Below, piece by piece: positions 1 to 10,742 of a stretch of 64,000 bases of DNA. Made by a program: the position numbers and the translations under genes. The notes beneath the pieces are model-generated. The model did no database searches. It saw only the letters and a list, made by a program, of their open reading frames with translations, and had not been told where the DNA came from. The DNA comes from Sphingomonas sp. Leaf357 (GTDB taxonomy: Bacteria > Pseudomonadota > Alphaproteobacteria > Sphingomonadales > Sphingomonadaceae). Every line of letters begins with the position of its first letter. Positions within the stretch are counted from its first letter, which is position 1. The stretch is from positions 800,001-864,000 of the forward strand of contig NZ_LMPM01000001.1 of assembly GCF_001423845.1 (NCBI RefSeq), given 5' to 3'.

Positions 1-1484
<1,484 letters not shown>

Positions 1485-1523
1485 CTAAACCTCGCGCGGC
1501 TGCGATACAACTGCCACCAGCAC

Positions 1524-1610
1524 CCGACTGTCCTGAGCTTGTCGAAGGACCGTCCTTCTTTTCACCCGAAGACAGAAAAGACAGTGCTTCGACAGGCTCA
1601 GCACGGACGG
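1524..1610. repeat. Palindromic repeat, family A
   Basis: Two inverted arms, TCCTGAGCTTGTCGAAGGAC and a reverse-complement arm ending CTTCGACAGGCTCAGCAC, flank a short variable centre. The same arms recur near 2426, 7641, 11370, 47456 (one arm) and 53241. The structure resembles REP/BIME elements. It lies in the gap between ligA and the next gene. Confidence 0.85.
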
Positions 1611-1641
1611 TTCAGGTAAAGAGGCGATTCAGATGAGGAGA

Positions 1642-1842
1642 CTAATCCTCTTCGCCAGCCATCGCCTTGGCTTCCTCGTTGACGGAGCGGCGCTCGGCGG
1701 TCTTTTCCGCGCGGGTCGCCATTTCGTCCCAGGCCTTGGCGGCGCGGGCCCAGCGGTCGCGGACATTGTCCAGAATGGCGGAATCGGCGTCGGCTTCCGC
1801 CTGGCGGGCGCGATCGCGATAGAACATGGCGGTGGTATTCAT
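1642..1842 (-). CDS. Small charged protein of unknown function
   Basis: 66 residues, starting MNTTAMFYRDRARQAEADAD. It is very rich in Ala, Glu, Arg and Lys, with heptad-like spacing that suggests one long amphipathic helix, and it ends in an acidic tail (AGEED). There is no signal peptide or membrane segment. A good ribosome binding site (GGAGAG) lies upstream of the ATG. It sits between cspA-like and ligA on the same strand. I know similar small helical proteins in sphingomonads only as hypothetical proteins and assign no function. Confidence 0.7.
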   Translation of the reverse strand: MNTTAMFYRDRARQAEADADSAILDNVRDRWARAAKAWDEMATRAEKTAERRSVNEEAKAMAGEED

Positions 1843-1906
1843 GGACGCTCTCCGGACTGGAATGAAAGCGCGGGCGACGGAGGATTCCGCCGCCCGCGCA
1901 GATCAT

Positions 1907-2113
1907 TCACGCGGAAGCGAGGTTGACCGCGGACATCTTGCCGCGACGGTCCTGCTCCAGCTCGTAGGAAACGCGCTGTTCCTTGTCGAGCGTACGCATG
2001 CCGGCTGCCTCGACGGCGCTGATGTGAACGAAGGCGTCGTTGCCGCCATCTTCGGGCGCAATGAAGCCATAGCCCTTGTCAGCGTTGAAAAACTTTACGG
2101 TGCCGATCGGCAT
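1907..2113 (-). CDS. Cold-shock domain protein (CspA family)
   Basis: 68 residues, the normal size for a single cold-shock domain. RNP1 (KGYGFIAP, residues about 13-20) and RNP2 (DAFVHISAV, about 26-34) are intact, with the family start MPIGTVKFFNADKG. Such proteins bind single-stranded RNA/DNA and melt RNA secondary structure. The ATG at 2113 is chosen because the domain begins there; the open frame extends upstream but that part has no family resemblance. The roughly 400 bases upstream lack a gene and probably contain the long leader common to csp genes. Which Csp paralogue this is cannot be told from the sequence. Confidence 0.93.
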   Translation of the reverse strand: MPIGTVKFFNADKGYGFIAPEDGGNDAFVHISAVEAAGMRTLDKEQRVSYELEQDRRGKMSAVNLASA

Positions 2114-2529
2114 AGGTATTTCCTTGGGTAGACGGAGCCGGAAAGAAAGACCGAGAGCGCCGCCCGGCTCCAGCCGGTGCGCCTCGAAACGGATCGTGCG
2201 AAAACACGACACGGATGGGATGGAAGAGGGTTGGCGAGAGGGCTGAAATCGGCTCCGGGGCTTACGACAAGCGGGAGCGCGTGGGTCTCTCAGCCGTGCG
2301 ATGCTTGGGGGCAATCTCGCGCGATGGACTCGGTGTAGCAGATCGTTACGCGATTGTCGCGATATTTACGTGAGGGCGATTTTCCGGTGGTTTTTCCGGG
2401 CGCCGGCAACCTCGTCACCTCAAATCCGTTCGCCCTGAGCCAGTCGAAGGGCGTGTTCGGGGCAGGCTTCGACAAGCTCGGCACGATCGGAAGAATGGGG
2501 CAGACGCGGCGGCGCGGACCAAGCAGGCC
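2114..2529. other. Gene-free stretch: csp leader plus a family A repeat
   Basis: No convincing reading frame on either strand. The part nearest the csp gene (about 2114-2340, minus-strand sense) is probably its promoter and untranslated leader; I cannot define a promoter by eye. Positions 2426-2490 are a family A palindromic repeat. The last 40 bases are the 3' flank of recN, which ends at 2530. Confidence 0.6.
2426..2490. repeat. Palindromic repeat, family A
   Basis: Arms CCTGAGCCAGTCGAAGGGC and GCTTCGACAAGCTCGGCAC in inverted orientation, with a shorter centre than the other copies. One arm carries a change (CAGTC for CTGTC), so it is a somewhat decayed copy. Confidence 0.75.
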
Positions 2530-4185
2530 TCACGCCGTCTCCAGCAATCGCAGCGCCTGCGCGCGCGCCTCGTCCGTCACCGTGGCACCCGAGAGCATGC
2601 GGGCGATCTCCTCGCGCCGTTCGGCCTCGTCCAGTCCGCGCACGCCGGTGCGGGTGACGGTGCCGTCATGGCTCTTGGCGATCAGCAGGTGGCGCCGCCC
2701 GCGTGCCGCGACCTGCGGGCTGTGCGTCACGACCAGCAATTGCTTGGCGGACGCCAGTCGCGCGAGCCGTTCGCCGATCGCGCTGGCCACCGCGCCGCCG
2801 ACACCGCGATCGATCTCGTCGAAGATCATCGTCGCCGCCCCGCCTTCTTCCGCCAGCGCCACCTTCAGCGCGAGGATGAAGCGCGACAGTTCGCCGCCGG
2901 ACGCGATCTTGGTCAGCGGCGCGAACGGTGCGCCGGGGTTGGTCGAGATCTCGAATTCCACCCGGTCCTTGCCCGCCGGGCCCCAGGATTCCTCGGCCAG
3001 CGGTACCAAAGCGGTGCGGAAGCGCGCGGCGTCCAGTTTCAACGGCGCGAGTTCGCCCTTCACCGCCGCGTCGAGCCTGATGGCGGCGTCGCTGCGCTCC
3101 GCGGTCAACGCATCCGCCTCCACCGCATAGGCCTTCGCCGCCTCGGCCAGAACGCGTTCGAGCTTGGCCAGGCCCGCCCCGCCGCTGTCGAGTCGCTCCA
3201 GCCGATCCGACAATTCCTGCGTCAGTCGCGCGAGGTCGTCCGGCTGTACGCGGTGCTTGCGGGCCAGCGCGCGCAGGTCGAACAGGCGGGTCTCGTCCGC
3301 CTCCAGTTGCGCGGGATCGAACGCCAGGGCGGCGGCGGCCTCGTCGACCTTGTCCTGCGCCTCGGCGCTCTCGATGATCGCGCGGTCGATCGCCGCCAGC
3401 GCCTCGCCCAGCGCCTCGTGATCCTCGCCCACGCGCTCCAGCACGCGTGCCGCCTGGCGCAGCTTGGCGAGCCCGCCGTCCGATCCCTCGAGCAGATCGG
3501 CGATCGCGCGCAGATCGTCGGCGATCTTCTCGCCGCGCTGCATGCCGGCGCGGCGCGTGGCGAGGATCTCCTCCTCGCCCTCCTCGGCGGCGAAAGCGGT
3601 CAGTTCGCCGACGGCATGTTCCAGCCATTCGCGGTCGCGCGCTTCGGTCTCCAGTTCGCCCTGCGCCGCTGCCAGCGCCTCGGCCGCCGTGCGCCAGGCA
3701 CGATAGGCGTTCGCGGCCGGGCCGGTATCGACGCTGGCGAAACTGTCGAGCAGGGCGCGATGCCCGCGTGCGTTGAGCAGCCCGCGATCGTCGTGCTGGC
3801 CGTGGATCTCGACCAGTTGCGCGCCCAGTTCGCGCAGCAACCCGGCCGAGGCCGGCTGATCGTTGACGAAGGCGCGGCTGCCGCCATCGGCCTTGACGAT
3901 GCGGCGGACGATCAGCGGTTCGCCCGGCTCCATCTCCAGCCCGTTCTCGGCAAGCAAGGCGGCGGCGGCGGGCGGCGCGTCGAAGCTGGCGGTCACGACG
4001 GCCTGCGTGGTGCCGTGCCGGACCAGAGCGCTGTCGCCCCGCGCGCCGAGCGCGAGGCCCAGCGCATCGAGCAGGATCGACTTGCCCGCGCCGGTCTCGC
4101 CGGTCAGCACGCCGAGGCCGCCGGAAAAATCGAGGTCGAGGGCCTCGATCAGGACGACGTCCCGGATGGAAAGCGCGGTCAGCAT
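2530..4185 (-). CDS. recN: DNA repair protein RecN
   Basis: SMC-like ATPase that acts on double-strand breaks before RecA-mediated recombination. The 551-residue length is normal. Walker A is GETGAGKS (residues 29-36), a long Glu/Ala/Arg-rich coiled-coil region fills the middle, and the C-terminal half carries the ABC signature ASGGELSRF, Walker B (TMIFDEIDRGVGG) and an H-loop VTHSPQVA. It starts MLTALSIRDVVL, the typical RecN N-terminus. It lies 57 bases downstream of bamD on the same strand, as expected for the sphingomonad lpxC-bamD-recN-ligA neighbourhood, so co-transcription with bamD is likely. Confidence 0.97.
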   Translation of the reverse strand: MLTALSIRDVVLIEALDLDFSGGLGVLTGETGAGKSILLDALGLALGARGDSALVRHGTTQAVVTASFDAPPAAAALLAENGLEMEPGEPLIVRRIVKADGGSRAFVNDQPASAGLLRELGAQLVEIHGQHDDRGLLNARGHRALLDSFASVDTGPAANAYRAWRTAAEALAAAQGELETEARDREWLEHAVGELTAFAAEEGEEEILATRRAGMQRGEKIADDLRAIADLLEGSDGGLAKLRQAARVLERVGEDHEALGEALAAIDRAIIESAEAQDKVDEAAAALAFDPAQLEADETRLFDLRALARKHRVQPDDLARLTQELSDRLERLDSGGAGLAKLERVLAEAAKAYAVEADALTAERSDAAIRLDAAVKGELAPLKLDAARFRTALVPLAEESWGPAGKDRVEFEISTNPGAPFAPLTKIASGGELSRFILALKVALAEEGGAATMIFDEIDRGVGGAVASAIGERLARLASAKQLLVVTHSPQVAARGRRHLLIAKSHDGTVTRTGVRGLDEAERREEIARMLSGATVTDEARAQALRLLETA

Positions 4186-4242
4186 ATCGGGCCGGCCCTT
4201 AGCGCATTTACAACCGTTCCGGAATTGTTCTTTTTGAAGCGC

Positions 4243-5163
4243 TTACGTGCCGTTGGGATTGCCCGGCGTGGGCGAGGCGGAGCGATCGTCCTTCGGGGCG
4301 ATCGCCGCGCTGCCCGGGCGGGTCGGCGTGCTCGGCGCGCTCTGCACCGGCACGATCGGCTGACCTTGCGGCACCGCCGCCAGCGCGACCGCCGGATGCT
4401 CCTGCACCAATTTGTAGGCGCGCCCGTACCATTCCGAACCGGGATAGTTCGCACCCAGCACCGCGGCGGACTTCTTGGCCTCGTCCGGCACACCGAGCGC
4501 CAGATAGGTCTCGGTCAGGCGCATCAGCGCCTCGGGCGTGTGCGTCGTCGTCTGGAATTCGTCGACCACCTTGCGGAAGCGCATCGTCGCGGCGAGCCAC
4601 AGCCCGCGCGTTTCGTAGAATCGCCCGATCTCCATTTCCTTGCCGGCGAGGTGATCGCGCACGAGATCGATCTTCAGCCGCGCGTCGGAGGCGTAGCGCG
4701 TATTGGGGTAACGCCGCGTCAGTTCGCCCAGCGCATCGAGCGCCTGCTGCGTGATCTTCTGGTCGCGCGTCACGTCGCTGATCTGCTCGTAATAGCCGAG
4801 CGCGATCAGGTAATAGGCATAAGGCGCGTCGCGGTTGCCGGGGTGAACCTGCAGGAAGCGCTGCGCCGACTGGATGGAATTGGTGTAGTCGCGGCCGAGA
4901 TAGTTGGAATAGGCGCTCATCAGCTGTGCGCGGCGCGCCCAGACCGAATAAGGATGCTGGCGCTCGACCTCGTCGAACAAGGCCGCCGCTTCCTTGTAGC
5001 GCCCCTGATCGAGCCGATGCTTGGCCGCCCCGTACAACGTGCCCACGTCGCGCGCGACATAGGGCAGGTCGTTCTTTCCGGTTTTGCGCGCGCAGCCCGC
5101 GGTGGTGGATAAAGCGAGTGCGACGACGGCAAGCGCGATCGGGCGGGACAGGGAGGTACGCAT
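4243..5163 (-). CDS. bamD: Outer membrane assembly lipoprotein BamD
   Basis: Essential lipoprotein of the BAM complex that inserts beta-barrel proteins into the outer membrane. The N-terminus MRTSLSRPIALAVVALALST ends in a lipobox TAGC, with the lipidated Cys at residue 24. TPR-type helical repeats follow (for example ALFDEVERQHPYSVWARRAQ and YYLIALGYYEQI), matching ComL/BamD. The second in-frame ATG at 5163 is preferred because it gives a standard lipoprotein signal; starting at 5193 would put ten residues in front of it. The C-terminal tail is Pro/Ser/Thr-rich and low complexity (SAPSTPTRPGSAAIAPKDDR). Upstream of recN on the same strand. Confidence 0.95.
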   Translation of the reverse strand: MRTSLSRPIALAVVALALSTTAGCARKTGKNDLPYVARDVGTLYGAAKHRLDQGRYKEAAALFDEVERQHPYSVWARRAQLMSAYSNYLGRDYTNSIQSAQRFLQVHPGNRDAPYAYYLIALGYYEQISDVTRDQKITQQALDALGELTRRYPNTRYASDARLKIDLVRDHLAGKEMEIGRFYETRGLWLAATMRFRKVVDEFQTTTHTPEALMRLTETYLALGVPDEAKKSAAVLGANYPGSEWYGRAYKLVQEHPAVALAAVPQGQPIVPVQSAPSTPTRPGSAAIAPKDDRSASPTPGNPNGT

Positions 5164-5414
5164 GGCCTGACGCCATAGCCCAGCCCTGCGCATCCGAACA
5201 ATGCTTTTCGCATGTGTTTGAGATGGGCGGTTCTGGTCCGCTTCCCCACCCCACCCGCCTCCCGCAGCATATCCTGAACGGGGGGCGGGGCGGAGGAGCG
5301 GGCCAGAACCCGCAAAACGCCCACCGCGCGTTTCAAATGGGCTTGTCTGCGCTGGAGCGAGTGGCCACTCTGTGCGTTGCAGCGCAATATGCCCATCACG
5401 AGGAACCCGAAGCC

Positions 5415-6239
5415 ATGACCGCGACCTTGCTCACCACGCGCCGGGTGGAAAAGCCGTGGGGGCGCCACACATTGTGGCCCGGCTTCCCCGACCCCGCGCC
5501 CGATGCCCCGCCGATCGGCGAGATCTGGTTCCAGACGTTCGGACCGCAACAGCCCGATCTGCTGATCAAATATCTCTTCCCCGGCGAGAAACTGTCGGTG
5601 CAGGTCCATCCGAACGACGAACAGGCGCACGAACGCGGCCTGCCGCGCGGCAAGGACGAATGCTGGGTCGTGCTGGCGGCCGAACCCGGCGCGACGATCG
5701 CGATCGGTACGCTGGAGCCGATGAGCAAGGACGAGTTGCGCGCATCCTCGCTCGACGGGTCGATCGAGCACAAGCTCGACTGGAAGCCGGTCAAGGCGGG
5801 CGATTTCTATTACGCGCCGAGCGATACGATCCACGCGATCGGCGGCGGCATCACCGTGATCGAGATTCAGCAGAATTCGGACACCACCTATCGCCTGTAC
5901 GATTATGGCAGCGACCGCGAACTGCATCTCGACGACGGCGTCGCGGTGGCCGATCCCACGCCCTATGTCGCGCCCTCCGCGCCGGGCCGCGTGGCGGACG
6001 ATCGCATCCTGCTGGTCGAAGGGCCGAAGTTCGTCCTCGAACGCTGGCCGGGCGGCGAGCGCACCATCACCCTGCCCGAGGGCAAGCCCGGCTGGTTCGT
6101 GCCCGCAGTGGGCGACGGCGTGGTCGATGGCGTGGCGTTCAAGGCCGGCGAATGCCTGCTGATCGAGGGCACCGCGCATATCAGCGCCTCGGCCGGCAGC
6201 GACCTGTTGTTCGCCTATCCGGGCGACACGCGGATTTGA
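5415..6239 (+). CDS. manA: Mannose-6-phosphate isomerase, class I
   Basis: Interconverts mannose-6-phosphate and fructose-6-phosphate, feeding GDP-mannose and exopolysaccharide synthesis. 274 residues, the short form of the type I cupin isomerase. Metal-binding motifs are visible: VQVHPND (about residue 63) and the second cupin part DTIHAIGGG with the IEIQQNSDTTYRLYDY signature. The ATG at 5415 is chosen because MTATLLTTRRVEKPWG matches the family start and a GAGGA lies at 5403; the open frame continues upstream without homology. It diverges from bamD, and a GT4 glycosyltransferase follows on the same strand after a repeat. Confidence 0.93.
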   Translation: MTATLLTTRRVEKPWGRHTLWPGFPDPAPDAPPIGEIWFQTFGPQQPDLLIKYLFPGEKLSVQVHPNDEQAHERGLPRGKDECWVVLAAEPGATIAIGTLEPMSKDELRASSLDGSIEHKLDWKPVKAGDFYYAPSDTIHAIGGGITVIEIQQNSDTTYRLYDYGSDRELHLDDGVAVADPTPYVAPSAPGRVADDRILLVEGPKFVLERWPGGERTITLPEGKPGWFVPAVGDGVVDGVAFKAGECLLIEGTAHISASAGSDLLFAYPGDTRI

Positions 6240-6256
6240 TCACCTATTTTGTAATG

Positions 6257-6361
6257 CTTCCCCGGCGGAGGCCGGGGTCCAGTCGGGAACCAGTGCTAAT
6301 CGGGCGTTGCGCGACATTAACCTCCGCCTGCGCCACTGGGCTCCGGCCTTCGCCGGGGAAG
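6257..6361. repeat. Palindromic repeat, family C
   Basis: Inverted arms CCCCGGCGGAGGCCGGGGTC and CTCCGGCCTTCGCCGGGG flank about 60 variable bases, giving a long hairpin. Related copies are at 13708, 25506, 27954, 49427 and 57972. It separates manA from the glycosyltransferase and could act as a transcript-end structure. Confidence 0.85.
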
Positions 6362-6452
6362 CGTGAACCTTGCTGGAACACCCGCTAGAAACATAAAATT
6401 ACAGCCGATTTTGCCGCCAACTTAACTTTCGCCGTTCTATCCAGCGTCGGTC

Positions 6453-7628
6453 ATGCTCCGCGTCCTGACCCTCTCCACGCTTTTCCCGGACGCTTCGCGC
6501 CCCAATTTCGGCGTGTTCGTCGGGCGACAGACTTTGGGGCTCGCCGCGCATCCGGACGTCGATCTGCGCGTCGTCGCACCGATCGGAATGCCGCCTCGCC
6601 CGCTCGCCAGGCTGCCGCATTATGCGTCGCGCGCCGCGCTGCCGGAGCGCGAGACGTGGCACGGCGTGGAGGTCTGGCGTCCGCGCTTCACGATCCTGCA
6701 CGGCACCGGCGGGCGGTTCCACGTCGCGGCGCTGGTCCGCCGGCTGAAACCCCTGCTCGCCGGGATCAGGCGCGATTTTCCGTTCGACGTGATCAATGCC
6801 GAATTCTTCTTTCCCGATGGCCCGGCGGCGATCGCGCTCGGCCGACATTTCGGCGTGCCGGTGTCGATCAAGGCGCGCGGCGCGGACATCCACCATTGGG
6901 GCCGCACCACCGGCACCGCCGCGCAGGTGCGCCGCGCGGGGCGGCAGGCGGACGGGTTGCTCGCCGTGTCGCAGGCGATGCGCGACGACATGATCGCGCT
7001 CGGCATGCACGCCGATACGATCCGCGTACATCACACCGGTGTCGATCTCGATCGCTTCGTCCCCGCCGATCGCGCGGCGGCCAAGGCGGCGCTCGGCATC
7101 GCCGGTCCGCTGGTCGTGTCGATCGGCGCGCTGATCCCGCGCAAGGGGCATGAGGTGGTGGTCCGTGCGGTCGCCGCCTTGCCCGGCGTGACGTTGCTCA
7201 TTGCCGGGGAGGGACCGGACCGCCCGGCGCTGGAGGCGGAGATGGCGGCGCACGGCGTCGGCGCGCGGCTCCGCCTGCTCGGCGCGGTGCCGCATGGCGA
7301 ATTGCAGACCCTGCTCGCCGCGGCCGATGTGATGGCGCTGTGTTCCGAATCGGAAGGCCTCGCCAATGCCTGGATCGAATCGCTCGCCTGCGGCACCCCG
7401 ATCGTCGTTACCGGTGCCGGCGGCGCGGCGGAGATCGTCGACAGACCGTGTGTCGGGCGGATCGTGCCGCGCGACGTGATGGCGTTCGCCAATGCCATCG
7501 CCGGGCTGATCGCCGACCCCCCGCCGCGCGCCGCGACCCGCGCGGCGGCGGAGCGCTTCACCTGGGAGGCGAACAGCGCCGGGCTGTACGATCATCTGGC
7601 GGCTTTGGTAGCGGGACGGTCGGGCTAA
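6453..7628 (+). CDS. Glycosyltransferase family 4 protein
   Basis: Retaining GT-B glycosyltransferase of 391 residues, likely acting in polysaccharide or glycolipid synthesis. The N-terminal domain starts MLRVLTLSTLFPDASRPNFG with a glycine-rich substrate loop (NFGVFVGRQ). The C-terminal domain has the donor-binding region (SIGALIPRKGHEVVVRAV) and the GT4 E-x7-E motif (EGLANAWIE) followed by CGTPIVVTGAGG. The substrate cannot be read from the sequence; resemblance to exopolysaccharide (EpsH/WcaL-like) enzymes and the position next to manA suggest mannose-containing polysaccharide, which is inference. No signal peptide; probably peripheral on the inner membrane. Confidence 0.9.
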   Translation: MLRVLTLSTLFPDASRPNFGVFVGRQTLGLAAHPDVDLRVVAPIGMPPRPLARLPHYASRAALPERETWHGVEVWRPRFTILHGTGGRFHVAALVRRLKPLLAGIRRDFPFDVINAEFFFPDGPAAIALGRHFGVPVSIKARGADIHHWGRTTGTAAQVRRAGRQADGLLAVSQAMRDDMIALGMHADTIRVHHTGVDLDRFVPADRAAAKAALGIAGPLVVSIGALIPRKGHEVVVRAVAALPGVTLLIAGEGPDRPALEAEMAAHGVGARLRLLGAVPHGELQTLLAAADVMALCSESEGLANAWIESLACGTPIVVTGAGGAAEIVDRPCVGRIVPRDVMAFANAIAGLIADPPPRAATRAAAERFTWEANSAGLYDHLAALVAGRSG

Positions 7629-7640
7629 CCGTCCCAAATC

Positions 7641-7726
7641 CCGTTTGTCCTGAGCCTGTCGAAGGGCGTGTCCCAAGCGCGCCGAAATGGTCGGGGCATG
7701 TGCTTCGACAGGCTCAGCACGAACGG
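7641..7726. repeat. Palindromic repeat, family A
   Basis: Arms TCCTGAGCCTGTCGAAGGGC and GCTTCGACAGGCTCAGCAC separated by about 35 bases. It lies between two convergent genes (the GT4 gene and the Mth938-like gene), where it could form a bidirectional 3'-end hairpin. Confidence 0.85.
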
Positions 7727-7753
7727 GGAGGGGGGCAACGCACCCCGCCCCAA

Positions 7754-8125
7754 TCAACCGATCGGATACAGCGCCGCCGCGATCCAGCGTCCTTCGCCGC
7801 GCAATACCGCCCAGGCGCGGGCGGCGGCGCGGCTGTCCATCGCCTCGATCCCGAAGCCCTTCGCCTCGATCGCGCGGACCAGCGCCGGGGCGGGCCGGAC
7901 GAGGCTCGCGCCCGTGCCCAGCAACAGGAATTCCGGCGGCGGATCCAGCGCCAGCAGGGGCGCCAGATCGGCTTCGGTCAATGCCTCCAGCGGCGGCGGC
8001 GACCAGCCGTCGGCGCGCACCGGCGTGATGAGCAGCGCGTGATACACGCCCTCGTCGACCTTGAACCCGCCGCTCGAGAAACCGGCGATGATCGGGCCGT
8101 CGGTCTGCGGCTTGTCCATCTTCAT
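7754..8125 (-). CDS. Mth938-like domain protein (DUF498)
   Basis: 123 residues. The pattern GPIIAGFSSGGFKVDEGVYH near the start, then EFLLLGTGASLVRPAPAL and a C-terminal AAARAWAVLRGEGRWIAAAL, matches the Mth938/DUF498 family (mitochondrial relative NDUFAF3). In alphaproteobacteria this gene commonly lies behind secDF, and here it is 34 bases downstream of secF on the same strand, so it is probably the last gene of a yajC-secD-secF operon. The biochemical role in bacteria is unclear; NDUFAF3 assists complex I assembly. Start is ATG 8125, or the second ATG at 8119. Confidence 0.88.
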   Translation of the reverse strand: MKMDKPQTDGPIIAGFSSGGFKVDEGVYHALLITPVRADGWSPPPLEALTEADLAPLLALDPPPEFLLLGTGASLVRPAPALVRAIEAKGFGIEAMDSRAAARAWAVLRGEGRWIAAALYPIG

Positions 8126-8159
8126 TCCGGCTCAAACTCCGAACGGAGGTAACGGACGA

Positions 8160-9131
8160 TCACCCGCCGCGCGGGCCGACGCGCTCGGCGTTGCTCGTCG
8201 CGACCGGTGCGTCCGCCGCGTTCGGATCGGCGCGCAGGCCCAGCGTGATCAGCAGCGACGACGACACGTAGATCGACGAATAGGTGCCGACGAAGATGCC
8301 GAGGATCATCGCCGAGGTGAAGCCGCGCAGCACATGTCCGCCGAACAACAGCAGCGCGCCGAGCGCCAGCAGGATCGTCAACGAGGTCATCACGGTGCGC
8401 GGCAACGTCTCGTTGACCGAGAGATCGACGATCCCCGACATGTCCATCTTGCGATAGCGGCGCATGTTCTCGCGGATGCGATCGTCGATCACGATCTTGT
8501 CATTGATCGAATAGCCGATGATCGTCAGCACCGCGGCGACGATGTTCAGGTCGAATTCGTACCGCGTCAGCGCGAAGAAGCCGAGCGTCATCAACAGATC
8601 GTGGACGATCGCGACGACGGTCGAGACGCCGAACTGCCATTCGAAGCGCAGCACCGCGAACAGGCCGATGCCGACCACCGCCAGCGCCACGGCCAGCACG
8701 CCGCGCCAGATCAGTTCGCCTGAAACCTTGCCGGACACCGCATCCTGCTTGGAGAATTTCGCGTCGGGGAAATCCTTGTTCACCGCCGCCTGCACCAACT
8801 GAACGGTGCGCGCGACCGCGCCTTCGTCGGTGCTTTCGGGCGGCGGCAATTTGATCGAGATCGTCTTGCCGTCGCTGCCCACCGTCTGCAGGCGCACTTC
8901 GCCCAGCTTCAGCGCATCGACCGAGGTGCGCAATTTGTCGAGCGAGGGCGGGGTTTCGAACTTTTCCTCGATCATCAGGCCGCCGACGAAATCGACGCCC
9001 AGGTTCAGCCCGCGCGTGAACACCAGGGCCAGCGCCGCGAGCGACAGGATCAGGGTCAGCCCGAACGCCCATTTCCGCAGCGAGACGAACGGCAGGTTGG
9101 TGTTGTCGGGTACGAGTTTCAGCAGGCGCAT
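8160..9131 (-). CDS. secF: Protein translocase subunit SecF
   Basis: Inner-membrane partner of SecD that uses the proton gradient to pull exported proteins through SecYEG. 323 residues with six predicted membrane segments, the first at about residues 20-40. The conserved motif LGVDFVGGLMIEE follows it, and the family signature GYSINDKIVIDDRIRENMR lies in the second half. The Pro/Arg/Gly C-terminal tail after the last membrane segment is unremarkable. It follows secD by 13 bases on the same strand; yajC-secD-secF-(Mth938) forms one operon reading right to left. Confidence 0.97.
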   Translation of the reverse strand: MRLLKLVPDNTNLPFVSLRKWAFGLTLILSLAALALVFTRGLNLGVDFVGGLMIEEKFETPPSLDKLRTSVDALKLGEVRLQTVGSDGKTISIKLPPPESTDEGAVARTVQLVQAAVNKDFPDAKFSKQDAVSGKVSGELIWRGVLAVALAVVGIGLFAVLRFEWQFGVSTVVAIVHDLLMTLGFFALTRYEFDLNIVAAVLTIIGYSINDKIVIDDRIRENMRRYRKMDMSGIVDLSVNETLPRTVMTSLTILLALGALLLFGGHVLRGFTSAMILGIFVGTYSSIYVSSSLLITLGLRADPNAADAPVATSNAERVGPRGG

Positions 9132-9144
9132 TGGGTTTCGCCGA

Positions 9145-10734
9145 TCAAATGTTGATGTCGGTGGGGCGGTTCTTGCGCAACCACAAGGCGACCATCATCC
9201 GGGTGAAGACGACGGCGGTGAACACCGAGGTGCAGATGCCGATCAGCAGCACGACCGCGAAGCCCTTCACCGGGCCGGAGCCGAGCAGCAGCATGATCAC
9301 GCCCGAGATCGCATGCGTCACGTTCGCCTCGAAGATCGTCCGGCTCGCTTCCTTGTAGCCGAGTTCGACCGCCTGCACGACCTTGCGGCCACGGCGGCGT
9401 TCCTCGCGGATGCGCTCGTTGATCAGCACGTTGGCGTCCACCGCGGTACCGATCGTCAGCACGAAGCCGGCGATGCCCGGCAGCGTCAGCGTGCCCTTCA
9501 GCATCGCCAGCACGCCGACGATGATGATCACGTTGATGACCACGGCGATGTTCGCATAGACGCCGAAGCGCCCATAGGTGACGAGCATGAAGATGATCAC
9601 CGCGACGACCGCGATGACCGAGGCCAGGATACCCTTGTGGATCGAATCCGCGCCGAGATCCGGGCCGACGGTACGTTCCTCGATCACCTTCAGCGACACC
9701 GACAGCTTGCCCGAACTGAGCGAGATGGCGAGATTGTTGGCCGAGGCGACGGTGAAGCTGCCCTCGATATAGCCCGCCCCGCCCAGGATCGCGGTGTTGA
9801 TGCGCGGCGCGGAGATCACCTGGTTGTCGACCACCACGGCGAAGCGTTTGCCGATATTCTCCTGCGTGACCCGCGCGAACGTCTTGCCGCCGGCGCTGTC
9901 GAACGCGAAGTTGACGATCGGCTGGTTGTCTTCCTGCTTGAACCCCTGGCTCGCGCTGACCAATTGATCGCCGGTCAGGATCGCGCGACGCTTGACCAGG
10001 ATCTTACCCTGCGGCCCGCCATCGGTATAGTTCAGCAACTGGCTGCCGACCGGAATCGCGTTGGTGGTCGGATCGACCCGAGTCTCGTCGACCATCTTAA
10101 ATTCGAGCTTGGCGGTCTTGCCGAGCAACTCCTTCAGCGCGGTCGGGTCGTTCAGCCCCGGCACCTGCACGACGATGCGATTGGTGCCCTGGCCGATGAT
10201 CGTCGGTTCGCGCGTGCCGAGCTTGTCGATGCGCGTGCGCACTACGTCGGTCGTGGTGCTCATCGCCTCTTTGACGGCCTGGTCGAAGCCGGCCTTGGTC
10301 GGCGTCATCACGATGCGCGAGGCATCGACGACGCTCAGATCCCAGTCGCGCTGCCCGGTCATGCCCGCGCCGCCGGTCAGCTTGTTCAGCCGCTCGCGTG
10401 CCGCATCCAGCTGAGTCACGTCGCGCAGCAGAAAGCTCAGCTTGGTCCCGTCGTTGACGATGTCGCCGGTCTGGATCGCCGGCGCCGCCTTCATCGCATC
10501 GGCGATGCTGTTGCGCATGTTGTCCAGCCGCGTGCGCGCCAGTTCGGACGTGTCCGCTTCCAGCAGCAGGTACGATCCGCCCGCCAGATCAAGACCGAGA
10601 TTGACCCGCGAATGGGGGAAGCTGCCCCATTTGTCGGTCATCGATTGGGGCAGGAAGCTGGGGACGGCGAGCAGCATCAGCGCACCGAGCAGGCCCAGGA
10701 TCGACAGCACTTTCCAACGCGGGAAATCGAGCAT
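9145..10734 (-). CDS. secD: Protein translocase subunit SecD
   Basis: 529 residues: an N-terminal membrane segment (about 8-25), the conserved LGLDLAGGSYLLLEAD motif, a large periplasmic domain, then five membrane segments containing GTAVDANVLINERIREE, the SecD counterpart of the SecF signature. The length is shorter than E. coli SecD and normal for alphaproteobacteria. It lies between yajC (8 bases upstream) and secF (13 bases downstream). No frameshift or missing motif is seen. Confidence 0.97.
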   Translation of the reverse strand: MLDFPRWKVLSILGLLGALMLLAVPSFLPQSMTDKWGSFPHSRVNLGLDLAGGSYLLLEADTSELARTRLDNMRNSIADAMKAAPAIQTGDIVNDGTKLSFLLRDVTQLDAARERLNKLTGGAGMTGQRDWDLSVVDASRIVMTPTKAGFDQAVKEAMSTTTDVVRTRIDKLGTREPTIIGQGTNRIVVQVPGLNDPTALKELLGKTAKLEFKMVDETRVDPTTNAIPVGSQLLNYTDGGPQGKILVKRRAILTGDQLVSASQGFKQEDNQPIVNFAFDSAGGKTFARVTQENIGKRFAVVVDNQVISAPRINTAILGGAGYIEGSFTVASANNLAISLSSGKLSVSLKVIEERTVGPDLGADSIHKGILASVIAVVAVIIFMLVTYGRFGVYANIAVVINVIIIVGVLAMLKGTLTLPGIAGFVLTIGTAVDANVLINERIREERRRGRKVVQAVELGYKEASRTIFEANVTHAISGVIMLLLGSGPVKGFAVVLLIGICTSVFTAVVFTRMMVALWLRKNRPTDINI

Positions 10735-10742
10735 GATGCGAC